NCBI GenBank assembly: GCA_034437575.1
Contig: DAOTTY010000021.1
Coordinates: 1-14,681 of the forward strand
Direction of reading: 5' to 3'
Origin: DAOTTY01 sp034437575
GTDB taxonomy: Bacteria > Chloroflexota > Anaerolineae > Aggregatilineales > Phototrophicaceae
DNA: 14,681 nucleotides
A program made the position numbers and the translations under genes. The notes beneath the pieces are model-generated. The model saw only the letters and a list, made by a program, of their open reading frames with translations, ran no database searches and had not been told where the DNA came from. This document shows positions 1-7,386 of this stretch, piece by piece; positions within the stretch are counted from its first letter, which is position 1; each line of letters starts with the position of its first letter.

Positions 1-9
1 CTGCTGCCG

Positions 10-52
10 CTATTCGCCTTACTGCAAACACCGCGCACGGCAAGGCGAATAG
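10..52. repeat. Inverted repeat downstream of the acyl-CoA synthetase gene
   Basis: A perfect 11-bp inverted repeat pairs bases 10-20 (CTATTCGCCTT) with 42-52 (AAGGCGAATAG) around a 21-base loop. It lies 17 bases past the stop codon of the minus-strand gene, so it could act as a transcription terminator or 3'-end stabiliser, but no T-run follows it on that strand. The right arm and adjoining loop, 18 bases at 35-52, reappear in inverted orientation at 12213-12230. This suggests a dispersed repeat family rather than a gene-specific terminator. Confidence 0.6.
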
Positions 53-68
53 AGACGACCCCGAACCC

Positions 69-2789
69 CTACAGTGTTTTGGTGCCCATCAGCACGCCGT
101 CTTCGCCCTCAATCGGGAAGGTGGCAAAGCCGAAGTTGTGCAAGAACTCCACTGAGCGGTTGTTCTTCACCAGCAGCTTGCCGAACACGCGCTCCACGCC
201 TTCTTCCTTACCAATGTCGAGCAGCTTGCCCAACACGGCGGAGCCAACCCCCTGCTGCTGGAAGTCGTCGGCCACCAGCAGCCCGAACTCGGCCACCTCT
301 TTCGTACCGCTAAGCATCGACAAGCGCCCGACAGCAATCATGCGCGGTTCCTCGCCGCTGGTGTCAATGGCTACCAGCGCAATCTGGCGGTCATAGTCGA
401 TGTAGGTCAGGTTGGCCAGCCGCTCGTGCGTGATGCGCTCTTCTAGCGGGAAGTTGTACATATAGCGCAGCTTAACCGTCTGCTCGCTCAGGCCCATGTG
501 GAAGTCTAAGGCCATCGGTTCGTCTTCCGGGCGGATGGGCCGCAGAATGAGTTCGCGCCCGTCGCTGGTGGTAATCCTGGAGGTGTAGCGAACCGGGTAG
601 GGGCGGATGGCCACCTGGGGCAGCGTGTCCAGGTCGGTGTCGTGCGGGTGCAGCACCACCCGCGCATCCAGCGCCACAATGCGATTGTCTGAGATGAACA
701 GCGGGTTGATGTCCATTTCCTTAATCGAGGGGTTTTCCACGACAAGCTGGCTAAAGCGCACCATCACCTTTTCCAGTTGATTGCGGTCAATGGGGGCACG
801 CCCACGAATGCCCTTGAGGACCTCACTGATCTTCGTCTGCTCGATCATGCGGCGGGCCAGCGTAGTCGTGAGCGGCGGCAGGCCCAGCGCCCGGTCTTTG
901 AACACCTCAACCAGCGTGCCGCCCGCCCCGAACAGCAGCACCGGGCCGAACTGCGGGTCAAGGGAACTGCCCACGATGATCTCGTAGCCTTCATCCAGCT
1001 TAATCATGGGCTGCACGCTCACGCCGTTGAAGTCAGCGGGGGTGTACTTCTCGCCCACGTTCTTCTTAATTGTCTCGAAGGCCATGCGGACTTCTTCGGC
1101 GTTTTGCAAATTAAGCCGCACCCCGCCTACATCAGATTTGTGCGTGATCGTCTCTGAGTTCAGCTTGACCACAACCGGGTAGCCGATTTCATCGGCGGCG
1201 GTCATCGCGGCGTCGGCAGTGCCCGCCGTGACGGTGCGAATAATCGGGATGTCGTAGGCGGCCATCACAGCCTTAGACTCGGCTTCGGTGAGGATTTCGC
1301 GCTTTTGCTCGCGCCCTTCCTCCAAAATGCGCTGGGCGGTTTCGCGCTGGTAGCCGTCCTCGTCAGCAGCCGGGCTGGGCACTTCGTACAGGCCGCGCAG
1401 GTTGTAACTGTACTTCCACATATAGTTGAACAGGCGCACGGCCACATCCGGGAAGGCAAACGTAGGGATGCCCGCTTTCGTCAGGATTTGCGTGCCCTCA
1501 GCCACTTCAACGCCGCCCATCCAGCTTGCCAGCACGGGCTTATCGCCCAGGTTGGCATATGGCACCAGATACTCAGCGGTGCGGGTGGGGTCGGTCATGG
1601 CCTGCGGCGACAGCACCACCAGCAGGCCATCAGCATTGGGGTCACGCGCCGTGATTTCCAGCGTTTTGGCGTAGATTTCTGGCGTGGCGTCCCCCAGCAG
1701 GTCAATCGGGTTGGCGTGGCTCCACGCTTCCGGCAAAATCTCGTTGAGTGAGGCCATCGTCTGCTCGCTGATGATGGCCAGGTCGCCGCCATCACGGATG
1801 AGCGCGTCGGTAGTGAGTACGCCGGGGCCGCCCGCGTTGGTAAGGATCATCAGGCGCTTGCCTTTGGGGCGCGGCTGCTTGCTGATGACCTCTGCCGTGT
1901 AGAAAATGTCCGCGATGGTGTCTACACGCAGCACCCCCACCCGGCGGAAGGCCGCATCCAGCACTTCATCGCTGCCGGTAAGCGACCCGGTATGGCTGGC
2001 GGCGGCCTGCGCGGCGGCCTCGGTGCGGCCAGCCTTCACCACAATGATCGGCTTTTTAAGGGCGACCTCACGCGCAGCCGACATAAACGACCGCGCATCG
2101 CCCACCGTTTCCATGTAGATAACGATGGCTTTGGTGCTGGGGTCGTCGCCCAGGTAGTAAATCATATCGCCCCAGTCCACATCCAGCATGGAGCCGACCG
2201 ACACAAACGCACTGAAGCCGATGTTTTCCTCAAAGCTGTAGTCCAGCACCGCCGTACACATGGCCCCACTTTGGCTCAGGAAGCCAATATTGCCCCGAAG
2301 CGCCATCGCCCCGGCAAAGGTGGCGTTCATCCCACCGACGGGGTTCATCACGCCCAGGCAGTTCGGCCCCACAATCCGCATACGGCCCCGCGCAATCGCC
2401 ATAACCTGTGCTTCCATCGCTTCACCTTCGGGGCCGCGCTCTTTAAAGCCCGCAGAGATGATAATCGCGCCCTTCACACCGTTATCGACGGCTTCCTGCA
2501 CCAGCGCGGGCACGGTTTGCGCGGGCGTAACGATGACAACCATCTCGACCGGGCCGGGGCAGTCGCTAATGCTCTTGTACGCTTTCACGCCCAGCACAAA
2601 ATCGCGCCCTGGGTTAACCGGGTACACCACGCCACCGAACGGGCTGCTAATCAGGTTGTACAAAATCGTCCGCCCGACGGCGTTAGGGCGCTCCGTCGCC
2701 CCCACGACCGCTACACTTTTCGGTTTGAACAGCGCGTCCATGCCGATGCGGGCGTTGTACTCCAGTACGCTTTGTGTGTTTAAGGTCAT
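69..2789 (-). CDS. ADP-forming acyl-CoA synthetase / GNAT acetyltransferase fusion (Pat-like)
   Basis: A 906-residue cytoplasmic protein that joins an NDP-forming acetyl-/acyl-CoA synthetase to a C-terminal GNAT acetyltransferase, the layout of the bacterial protein lysine acetyltransferase Pat (YfiQ). In order: a CoA-binding Rossmann domain from about residue 20 (VAVVGATERPNAVG), succinyl-CoA-synthetase-like domains to about 455, an ATP-grasp domain at about 500-718 (THKSDVGGV near 549-557), and GNAT from about 745. The GNAT acetyl-CoA loop is QQQGVG (844-849), and Glu834 sits in the strand before it. The synthetase keeps the phosphohistidine motif ASHTGS (His266). From memory of the literature, the well-studied Salmonella Pat lacks this catalytic His, so this synthetase part may be active. 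I chose the ATG at 2789, which follows a GAGAGAGAA stretch; the longer frame starts with TTG at 2810. Known roles of relatives are acetylation of acyl-CoA synthetases and interconversion of acyl-CoA with acid plus ATP. The substrate is not readable from sequence. Confidence 0.93.
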   Translation of the reverse strand: MTLNTQSVLEYNARIGMDALFKPKSVAVVGATERPNAVGRTILYNLISSPFGGVVYPVNPGRDFVLGVKAYKSISDCPGPVEMVVIVTPAQTVPALVQEAVDNGVKGAIIISAGFKERGPEGEAMEAQVMAIARGRMRIVGPNCLGVMNPVGGMNATFAGAMALRGNIGFLSQSGAMCTAVLDYSFEENIGFSAFVSVGSMLDVDWGDMIYYLGDDPSTKAIVIYMETVGDARSFMSAAREVALKKPIIVVKAGRTEAAAQAAASHTGSLTGSDEVLDAAFRRVGVLRVDTIADIFYTAEVISKQPRPKGKRLMILTNAGGPGVLTTDALIRDGGDLAIISEQTMASLNEILPEAWSHANPIDLLGDATPEIYAKTLEITARDPNADGLLVVLSPQAMTDPTRTAEYLVPYANLGDKPVLASWMGGVEVAEGTQILTKAGIPTFAFPDVAVRLFNYMWKYSYNLRGLYEVPSPAADEDGYQRETAQRILEEGREQKREILTEAESKAVMAAYDIPIIRTVTAGTADAAMTAADEIGYPVVVKLNSETITHKSDVGGVRLNLQNAEEVRMAFETIKKNVGEKYTPADFNGVSVQPMIKLDEGYEIIVGSSLDPQFGPVLLFGAGGTLVEVFKDRALGLPPLTTTLARRMIEQTKISEVLKGIRGRAPIDRNQLEKVMVRFSQLVVENPSIKEMDINPLFISDNRIVALDARVVLHPHDTDLDTLPQVAIRPYPVRYTSRITTSDGRELILRPIRPEDEPMALDFHMGLSEQTVKLRYMYNFPLEERITHERLANLTYIDYDRQIALVAIDTSGEEPRMIAVGRLSMLSGTKEVAEFGLLVADDFQQQGVGSAVLGKLLDIGKEEGVERVFGKLLVKNNRSVEFLHNFGFATFPIEGEDGVLMGTKTL

Positions 2790-3014
2790 ATGCTCAACTT
2801 TCTCTCTCAACTAAGCTGAAGCCAACAGCGCCATTTGTAACATTTGCCACTCAAAAATTCACCTGATTGGCTAGCGCCTCCCCCAAGTCCAATAGAACCT
2901 TTATTTTTTACACGGCTTTTGCGTGATAGACTGTTACGGTATGTTACAATTTGTTACAGTGATTACAAAGTACAGAAACGGCACACATGCCGCTGCTAAA
3001 AGGGGAAAACCGAG
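2790..3014. promoter_or_regulatory. Divergent intergenic region with 10-bp-phased TGTTAC boxes
   Basis: This 225-base gap separates the divergent acyl-CoA synthetase and small-protein genes. TGTTAC occurs on the plus strand at 2932-2937, 2942-2947 and 2952-2957, exactly 10 bp apart. A related GATTAC follows at 2961-2966, and an inverted copy (GTAACA) lies at 2837-2842 on the side facing the other gene. Such phasing puts the boxes on one face of the helix, as expected for cooperative binding of a regulator. TACAAT at 2945-2950 also resembles a -10 box, so part of the pattern may be promoter. No strong -35/-10 pair was found. Confidence 0.45.
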
Positions 3015-3407
3015 ATGAATGTACGTATTACGTGGACAGCCGAGCTGCCCAATACCGTCATCTGGAAGATTGAACCGACGTGGACAATGCACGACTACGA
3101 ACGCGCTGTGGAAAGAACGCGCCGCATGGTGCAAAAGCGTGCCCCAGATGTGATTGATGTCCTCGTAGACATGACCGAAACGCTGACGGTGCCATCCAGG
3201 GCGTTGGGGGCGGTGGTGCGCTGTCACTTCGGCGATGGGCTGAGCGCCAACTACGGCGTCAGCGTGATTGTGTCGCAAAAGCCGATTGTGCAGGTGATTT
3301 ACCCGGTGCTGGCGAAGGCCCCATCCACCCACAACCGCATCTACCTGGCCCGGACGATTGACGAGGCGCGGGTGGTTCTGATGCGGGCGCGGCAGTCACG
3401 GTTGTAG
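3015..3407 (+). CDS. Small alpha/beta protein, function unknown
   Basis: A 130-residue soluble protein with no signal peptide or membrane segment. I do not recognise it. The start ATG has an AGGGG ribosome-binding site nine bases upstream (3001-3005). The apparent order of secondary structure is: an N-terminal strand (TVIWKIEPTWT), a helix, a strand ending in acidic and hydroxyl residues (VIDVLVDMTETL), a helix, another strand (YGVSVIVSQKPIVQVI), and a terminal helix after YLARTIDEARVVL. This resembles STAS/SpoIIAA-like folds, and it is the same order seen in the 137-residue product of 12362-12775, though identity is low. It contains no obvious catalytic motif. The gene stands alone, divergent from the acyl-CoA synthetase fusion, behind the TGTTAC boxes. 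The STAS-like suggestion is a guess from pattern only. Confidence 0.8.
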   Translation: MNVRITWTAELPNTVIWKIEPTWTMHDYERAVERTRRMVQKRAPDVIDVLVDMTETLTVPSRALGAVVRCHFGDGLSANYGVSVIVSQKPIVQVIYPVLAKAPSTHNRIYLARTIDEARVVLMRARQSRL

Positions 3408-3410
3408 GGG

Positions 3411-3521
3411 TCATACACGCAGCGCAGCACGAAGGGCCGCCGCCGCCCGCGCCGGGTTACCGGCCAAGATGACGCTGCGGGTGGCATTGACCGCCACCCC
3501 GCGCCCACCAGATACCCACGC
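3411..3521 (-). pseudogene. Possible remnant of the 3' end of a pyrF-like gene
   Basis: The minus strand is open for 36 codons, bounded by an in-frame TAA (3522-3524) upstream and ended by TGA (3411-3413), with no good start codon or ribosome-binding site. The peptide includes GRGVAVNATRSVILAGNP followed by an Ala/Arg/Leu-rich helix. From memory, this resembles the C-terminal end of subfamily-2 orotidine-5'-phosphate decarboxylases, where a conserved Ser-Arg is followed by a helix of the type AGPDxxALR. It lies directly downstream of the M16 partner gene on the same strand. It could equally be chance reading of G/C-rich DNA; the match is short and not verified. Confidence 0.25.
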
Positions 3522-3538
3522 TTACAATTTACAATTGT
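3522..3538. repeat. TTACAAT tandem pair with ACAATTGT palindrome
   Basis: Two adjoining copies of TTACAAT (3522-3528 and 3529-3535) end in the palindrome ACAATTGT (3531-3538), ten bases from the end of the M16 gene. The same heptamer occurs in the divergent promoter region (2944-2950) and in the palindrome upstream of the DUF2892 gene (14252-14258). Its role is unknown. Confidence 0.4.
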
Positions 3539-3547
3539 GTTGTGCAG

Positions 3548-4843
3548 TTATGCCCCGTCACCAGGGCCAGCCACACTGATCGTCAGGTCGTCCACGTTGA
3601 TGTAGTTGGCCGCTGCCGCCAGCAGATCATCCTTCGTCAGCGCCAGGATGCGGTCACGGTAGCTAAGCAGGTAGTCCAGGCCCAGGCCGTAGGTTTCTAT
3701 ACGCAGGATGATACTGGCCACACCTTCGTTGCTTTCCAGTTGCAGCGGCAGGCTGCCCGTGTAGTAGGACTGCACGTTGTCAATGTCCTCATCGCTGACG
3801 GGTTCGGTGGCGATGCGCTTGAACTCGTCAGTGATGTCTGCAATAGTTTCGTCCACGTTGGTCGGGTTCACGCCCGCAATGGCGTTCCACGCGCCAGGGC
3901 CATGACCGCCCTCCAGGCTGCTGCGGCTGTAGTAGGCATAGCCCTTTTCCTCGCGCACAACGGAACCGATGCGGCCCATCATGCCAAACTGACCTAACAC
4001 ACTGTTGGCCAGCACCGCCGCCTGATAGTCTGCTGCATAGCGTGACGGCCCGGCAAAGCCCATGTTGATGTCTGATTGGGTTTTGCCAGGGACGGGCGTG
4101 AAGACGCGCCGCACTTCGGCAACAGTGGGCCGCCCAGGGATTTCGGCCATGCCGGGTTGGTTAGCGTTAGACCAATCGCCCATTGCAGCCTGAACCGCGT
4201 CAATCACGGCGTTGGCGCTCACGTTGCCAACGATCACCATTACGGTGCCCTGCGGCCCGTAATAGCGATTATGGAACGAGCGCAGGTCATCCACGCTCAG
4301 GTTTTGCACGGTTTGCGGCGTGCCGGTGCTGCTGTAGTGGTAGGGGTGATCTGCCGGGTAGAGCGTTTCGTAAAAGGCCCGGCGGGCACGGTAGCGCGTG
4401 TCTTGCTGGTAGTAGTTGAGCGCGGTCAGGGTTTCACCGCGCAGGCGCTCCACTTGCTCTGATGGAAAGGACGGGTTCCGCATCACGTCGTTGAGCAGGT
4501 TAATCAGCGTGGGCAGGTCTTCGGCCAGCGCCTTACCGCCGAACCCGGTCTTGAAGCGGCCAGCGTCCACGAACAGATCAGCGCCCAGCCTTTCCAGTTC
4601 GGTGTGCAGCGTGGTGAAGTCGCGGCTTTCCGTACCGCGCTGGACGGCCTCAGCGGTCATGTCGGCCAGCCCGGCCTGTTCAGGGGTGTTTTGGACAGTG
4701 CCAGCGGGCATCGACCCGCTAATCACGACGGACTGCACGTTCGGCTTTTCGTACACCAGCACCGTTAGCCCGTTGTCCAGCACAGTACGGGTGATGTTCT
4801 GCGAGGAGGGCAGGGTTTGTTCTTCAGTTGGCATATCAGTCAT
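3548..4843 (-). CDS. M16 family peptidase-like protein, non-catalytic partner
   Basis: A 431-residue protein of the M16 (pitrilysin / processing-peptidase-like) family, of the normal length for a two-lobed half-clamshell subunit. The N-terminal lobe begins VLDNGLTVLVYEKP. At the place of the zinc motif HxxEH the sequence reads GLADMTAEAVQRGT, so the two His and the catalytic Glu are replaced (Asp61, Ala64, Glu65) and it should not bind zinc. The C-terminal lobe keeps REEKGYAYYSRS, whose Arg and Tyr correspond to residues that catalytically dead subunits donate to the partner's active site in known M16 heterodimers. Its ATG shares one base with the stop codon of the upstream catalytic gene (TAATG, 4841-4845). 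This indicates translational coupling and probable heterodimer formation. I see no signal peptide, so the complex is probably cytoplasmic. Confidence 0.93.
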   Translation of the reverse strand: MTDMPTEEQTLPSSQNITRTVLDNGLTVLVYEKPNVQSVVISGSMPAGTVQNTPEQAGLADMTAEAVQRGTESRDFTTLHTELERLGADLFVDAGRFKTGFGGKALAEDLPTLINLLNDVMRNPSFPSEQVERLRGETLTALNYYQQDTRYRARRAFYETLYPADHPYHYSSTGTPQTVQNLSVDDLRSFHNRYYGPQGTVMVIVGNVSANAVIDAVQAAMGDWSNANQPGMAEIPGRPTVAEVRRVFTPVPGKTQSDINMGFAGPSRYAADYQAAVLANSVLGQFGMMGRIGSVVREEKGYAYYSRSSLEGGHGPGAWNAIAGVNPTNVDETIADITDEFKRIATEPVSDEDIDNVQSYYTGSLPLQLESNEGVASIILRIETYGLGLDYLLSYRDRILALTKDDLLAAAANYINVDDLTISVAGPGDGA

Positions 4844-6120
4844 TACGCTTCGATGACCTCCGGTTCGTCTTGCTGCGGGATGAGGTGGCCAACCGTGCGG
4901 TTGGACGGGCGCAGGTAACGGCGCACCGCGTCATGCACATCACCCAGCGTAACGGCTTCTACACGCTCCGGGAATTCGTCTACCCACTTGTAGCTGTCGA
5001 AGTTTTCCGCACGGGCATAGGCAAACGCCTGCGACGTGACGCGCTCTGTAGCGTAGGCAAACGCCGCCCGAATTTGCTTCTTGGCTTTGGCCAGTTCATC
5101 GGCTGTGATGCCGTTTTGCAGCACGTCGTTCATCACCGCGTCAAAGGCGGCTTCGCACGCTTGTGGCGTTTGGCCATCGCGCACCACAATCGTGAAGTCG
5201 TACAGGTACGGGTCGATGCTCTCGCGCACCCCCCCGAAGATGTTCACGGCCAGTTCGCTTTCCACGAGTGCTTTGTACATGCGGCTGGTCTTGTTGCCAA
5301 TGCCGCCACCGGGGCCGGTCAGCACGGCATCCAGCACGCGCAGCGCGAACCAGTCCCGGTGCATGGAGGGCGGCGCGTGATAGACAATCTCCACAAAGGC
5401 GGTGTTGCTGGGGCGCACCACCTGGACGCGGCGCTCACCCTGTTGGGGCGGCTCTGGCCGGTTGAACAGCTTTGGCTCTGACCCGGCGGGAATTGGCTCG
5501 AAGTATTCGCGGATTTTCTTGAGCATCTCTTCGCTGTCAAAAGCGCCCACGACCACGCCGACAGCGTTGTTGGGCACATAGTGCGATTTGTAGTGGGTGA
5601 ACAGGTCGTCACGGGTCATGGTTTGCAGGTCGGCCAGGTCCCCGATGATTTCGTGGTGGTAGCCATGCACACGGAAGGCGGCGGCGGTGGTTTCCTCGCT
5701 TAGCCAAAACGTCGGCTGGTTTTCGTACATGCCGCGCTCGCTGATAATCACCGTGCGCTCAGACTCAACTTCGGCGGCGTCAAAGCGGGCGTTCACCATG
5801 CGGTCGGCTTCCAGTTCAAAGGCCAGCTCGATTTTGTCGATGGGCAGCGTTTCATAGTAGCCGGTGTAGTCCTGGCTAGTGAAGGCGTTCCACTGGCCGC
5901 CCATCTTGTCAATCAACTGGTCAAGCTGCCCCGCCGGGAAGCGGTCAGTGCCCTTAAACATCATGTGTTCTACCCAGTGGCTAATGCCGGTGATGCCAGT
6001 GCGCTCATTGCGGCTGCCAATGCGGTACATCACAATCCAGGTGGCAATGGGGGCACTATGAACCTCTTTCAACAGGATGGTCATCCCGTTTTGTAAGACG
6101 TGTTTGGTCACTTCAGACAC
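4843..6120 (-). CDS. M16 family zinc metallopeptidase, catalytic subunit
   Basis: A 425-residue M16 zinc peptidase. The inverted zinc motif HWVEH is at residues 48-52, within GISHWVEHMMFKGTDRF, and the third-ligand region (ESERTVIISERGMYE) follows at the usual distance. The C-terminal lobe is also present. I chose the GTG at 6120 (MSEVTKHVLQNGMTILL) because GGAG lies eight bases upstream and because a family member normally begins just before this strand. The longer frame starts with TTG at 6186, upstream of a likely -10 box. The enzyme probably degrades or processes peptides together with the motif-less partner encoded immediately downstream (one-base overlap). Bacterial M16B pairs of this kind are known to act as heterodimers; the substrate here is unknown. 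Confidence 0.95.
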   Translation of the reverse strand: MSEVTKHVLQNGMTILLKEVHSAPIATWIVMYRIGSRNERTGITGISHWVEHMMFKGTDRFPAGQLDQLIDKMGGQWNAFTSQDYTGYYETLPIDKIELAFELEADRMVNARFDAAEVESERTVIISERGMYENQPTFWLSEETTAAAFRVHGYHHEIIGDLADLQTMTRDDLFTHYKSHYVPNNAVGVVVGAFDSEEMLKKIREYFEPIPAGSEPKLFNRPEPPQQGERRVQVVRPSNTAFVEIVYHAPPSMHRDWFALRVLDAVLTGPGGGIGNKTSRMYKALVESELAVNIFGGVRESIDPYLYDFTIVVRDGQTPQACEAAFDAVMNDVLQNGITADELAKAKKQIRAAFAYATERVTSQAFAYARAENFDSYKWVDEFPERVEAVTLGDVHDAVRRYLRPSNRTVGHLIPQQDEPEVIEA

Positions 6121-6163
6121 AGTTAGTTCTCCGGTAAAGTTACCATCAAAGGCTATCCCAGAG

Positions 6164-6169
6164 ATTTTA
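6164..6169 (-). promoter_or_regulatory. Candidate -10 box for the M16 pair
   Basis: Read on the minus strand, this is TAAAAT within GTTAAAATC, about 45 bases upstream of the GTG start at 6120. Transcription from here would leave a leader of roughly 35-40 bases containing the GGAG ribosome-binding site and would exclude the upstream TTG. No convincing -35 box sits at 16-18 bp. Confidence 0.4.
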
Positions 6170-6289
6170 ACACATCGCCCCGCCAACGCTTACCCCGCCA
6201 AAAGATTAGAGTCTTCAACCCTCCCGGCCCCAAAGTAGGTTGGATAGCTCCCGCATATGCTGATTGAGGTGGCCCCACAGGGAAATGTG

Positions 6290-6333
6290 AAAACCCCCTC
6301 TCCCGACCGCCACTGCGCGGCTAGGCGAGGGGG
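6290..6333 (-). terminator. Candidate terminator of the TPR-PPC gene
   Basis: On the minus strand, twelve bases after the stop codon, a 7-bp G/C stem (6327-6333 with 6294-6300, CCCCCTC/GAGGGGG) encloses a smaller CCGC/GCGG hairpin (6307-6310 with 6317-6320). It is followed by TTTT (6293-6290). The loop is long and the T-run short, so efficiency is uncertain. The CCCCTCTCCC stretch also resembles the dispersed repeat at 14388-14507. Confidence 0.45.
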
Positions 6334-6344
6334 GAGCAGTTACC

Positions 6345-7169
6345 CTAGCGTACTGTCAGGTTGTAGTCGCCACCGGACCCAAACGCACTCACCAAAATCA
6401 GGTAATCACCGTCTTGGGGCAGGGTGACAACGAGTTCGGAATCATAGCCGCCCGCCGGGCCGTCGTCGTTATAGTCGATTTCGCGGTCATCCGGGCCAAA
6501 CAGGTACAGTTCCGTGTCCAGGCTGTTATCGGTGGCCACCGCTTCGATGGTAATCCGCTGCCCGGCCTGCCCCTGGAACGTCCAGCCGTCGTCATCCCAG
6601 GTATCAACGGTGCTGCTAACCGTTTGGCCGGTGCTGATGCTGCCCTTCATCACATAGTTGCCAGGTTCCCCTGGTACAAGTTCCATCGGTGTGAGTTCCA
6701 ACTCAGTGATGATGTCGTCGAACGTGTTTTCAATGGCGGGGCCAAGCAGCGCCATCCCCCCCACAATGCCAACGCAGGCGAAAAAGCCACACGCGGCCAC
6801 GCTGGCCAGGACAATCCACAACGTGCGCGACCCGCCGTTGGGCTTCTTATCTTGTTTGCTCAACGGAACCTGCTCCGAGGCTCCGTAATTGAAGTCCAAT
6901 TCTTCGTCGGGGTTTTCATCATCGAACCCAAAGTCCGCAACACTCCCCAGGGCGGCCAGTTTTTTAAGCGCTAACTCATGATCGGGCTTGACATCCAGGA
7001 CGCGGCGCAGGTAGCGGCGCTGCTCGTAGGGGTCATCAACGGTGTTGGCCAGCAGCCACCAGCCGTTGGCGCTGTCCGGCTTTTCTCGCAGGTACGGCTC
7101 CAGCAGGTCGCGGGCACCGGTCTTATCGCCGGATTTAATCAGGGCGTGGGCTTCTTTGAGTACAGACAT
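6345..7169 (-). CDS. TPR-transmembrane-PPC domain protein
   Basis: A 274-residue membrane-anchored protein. Residues 1-75 form a helical TPR-like region (ALIKSGDKTGARDLLEPYLREKPDSANGWWLLAN is the clearest repeat unit, spanning roughly residues 9-42). An acidic, Asp/Glu-rich linker (about 76-105) follows, then a single transmembrane helix (about 117-142), then a C-terminal domain (about 165-274). That last part has the features of the bacterial pre-peptidase C-terminal (PPC) beta-sandwich: Asp-rich turns, DTELYLFGPDDREIDYNDD, and a final GDYLILVSAFGSGGDYNLTV. With the TPR part inside and the PPC part outside, it could relay or scaffold across the membrane; this is inference. The start is supported by GAGGAG seven bases upstream. 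No peptidase domain is attached, although PPC domains usually accompany secreted peptidases. Confidence 0.88.
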   Translation of the reverse strand: MSVLKEAHALIKSGDKTGARDLLEPYLREKPDSANGWWLLANTVDDPYEQRRYLRRVLDVKPDHELALKKLAALGSVADFGFDDENPDEELDFNYGASEQVPLSKQDKKPNGGSRTLWIVLASVAACGFFACVGIVGGMALLGPAIENTFDDIITELELTPMELVPGEPGNYVMKGSISTGQTVSSTVDTWDDDGWTFQGQAGQRITIEAVATDNSLDTELYLFGPDDREIDYNDDGPAGGYDSELVVTLPQDGDYLILVSAFGSGGDYNLTVR

Positions 7170-7386
7170 GGCAGCTCCTCATTGTTGTCAGTGGGATAGG
7201 TAGGGGCGCAGCGGGCCGCGTTTGGCGCGTTATCTTTACCTTTAGTGTATGGCAACTTTTGTGTGCCGTCATCAACCGGAGTCGAACGAACCTGTAAAAA
7301 TTGGGTTAAGGTGGCCTTATGCCGCACTTAGCGAGACGTGCTACCCTGCAATGCAAACGCCAATAACCCTGAAAGTGACACCCCCT

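Noticed and set aside
1992..2783. Long plus-strand open frame (263 codons) inside the acyl-CoA synthetase gene.
   Set aside because: His/Arg-rich antisense shadow of a conserved gene, caused by high G+C codon use.
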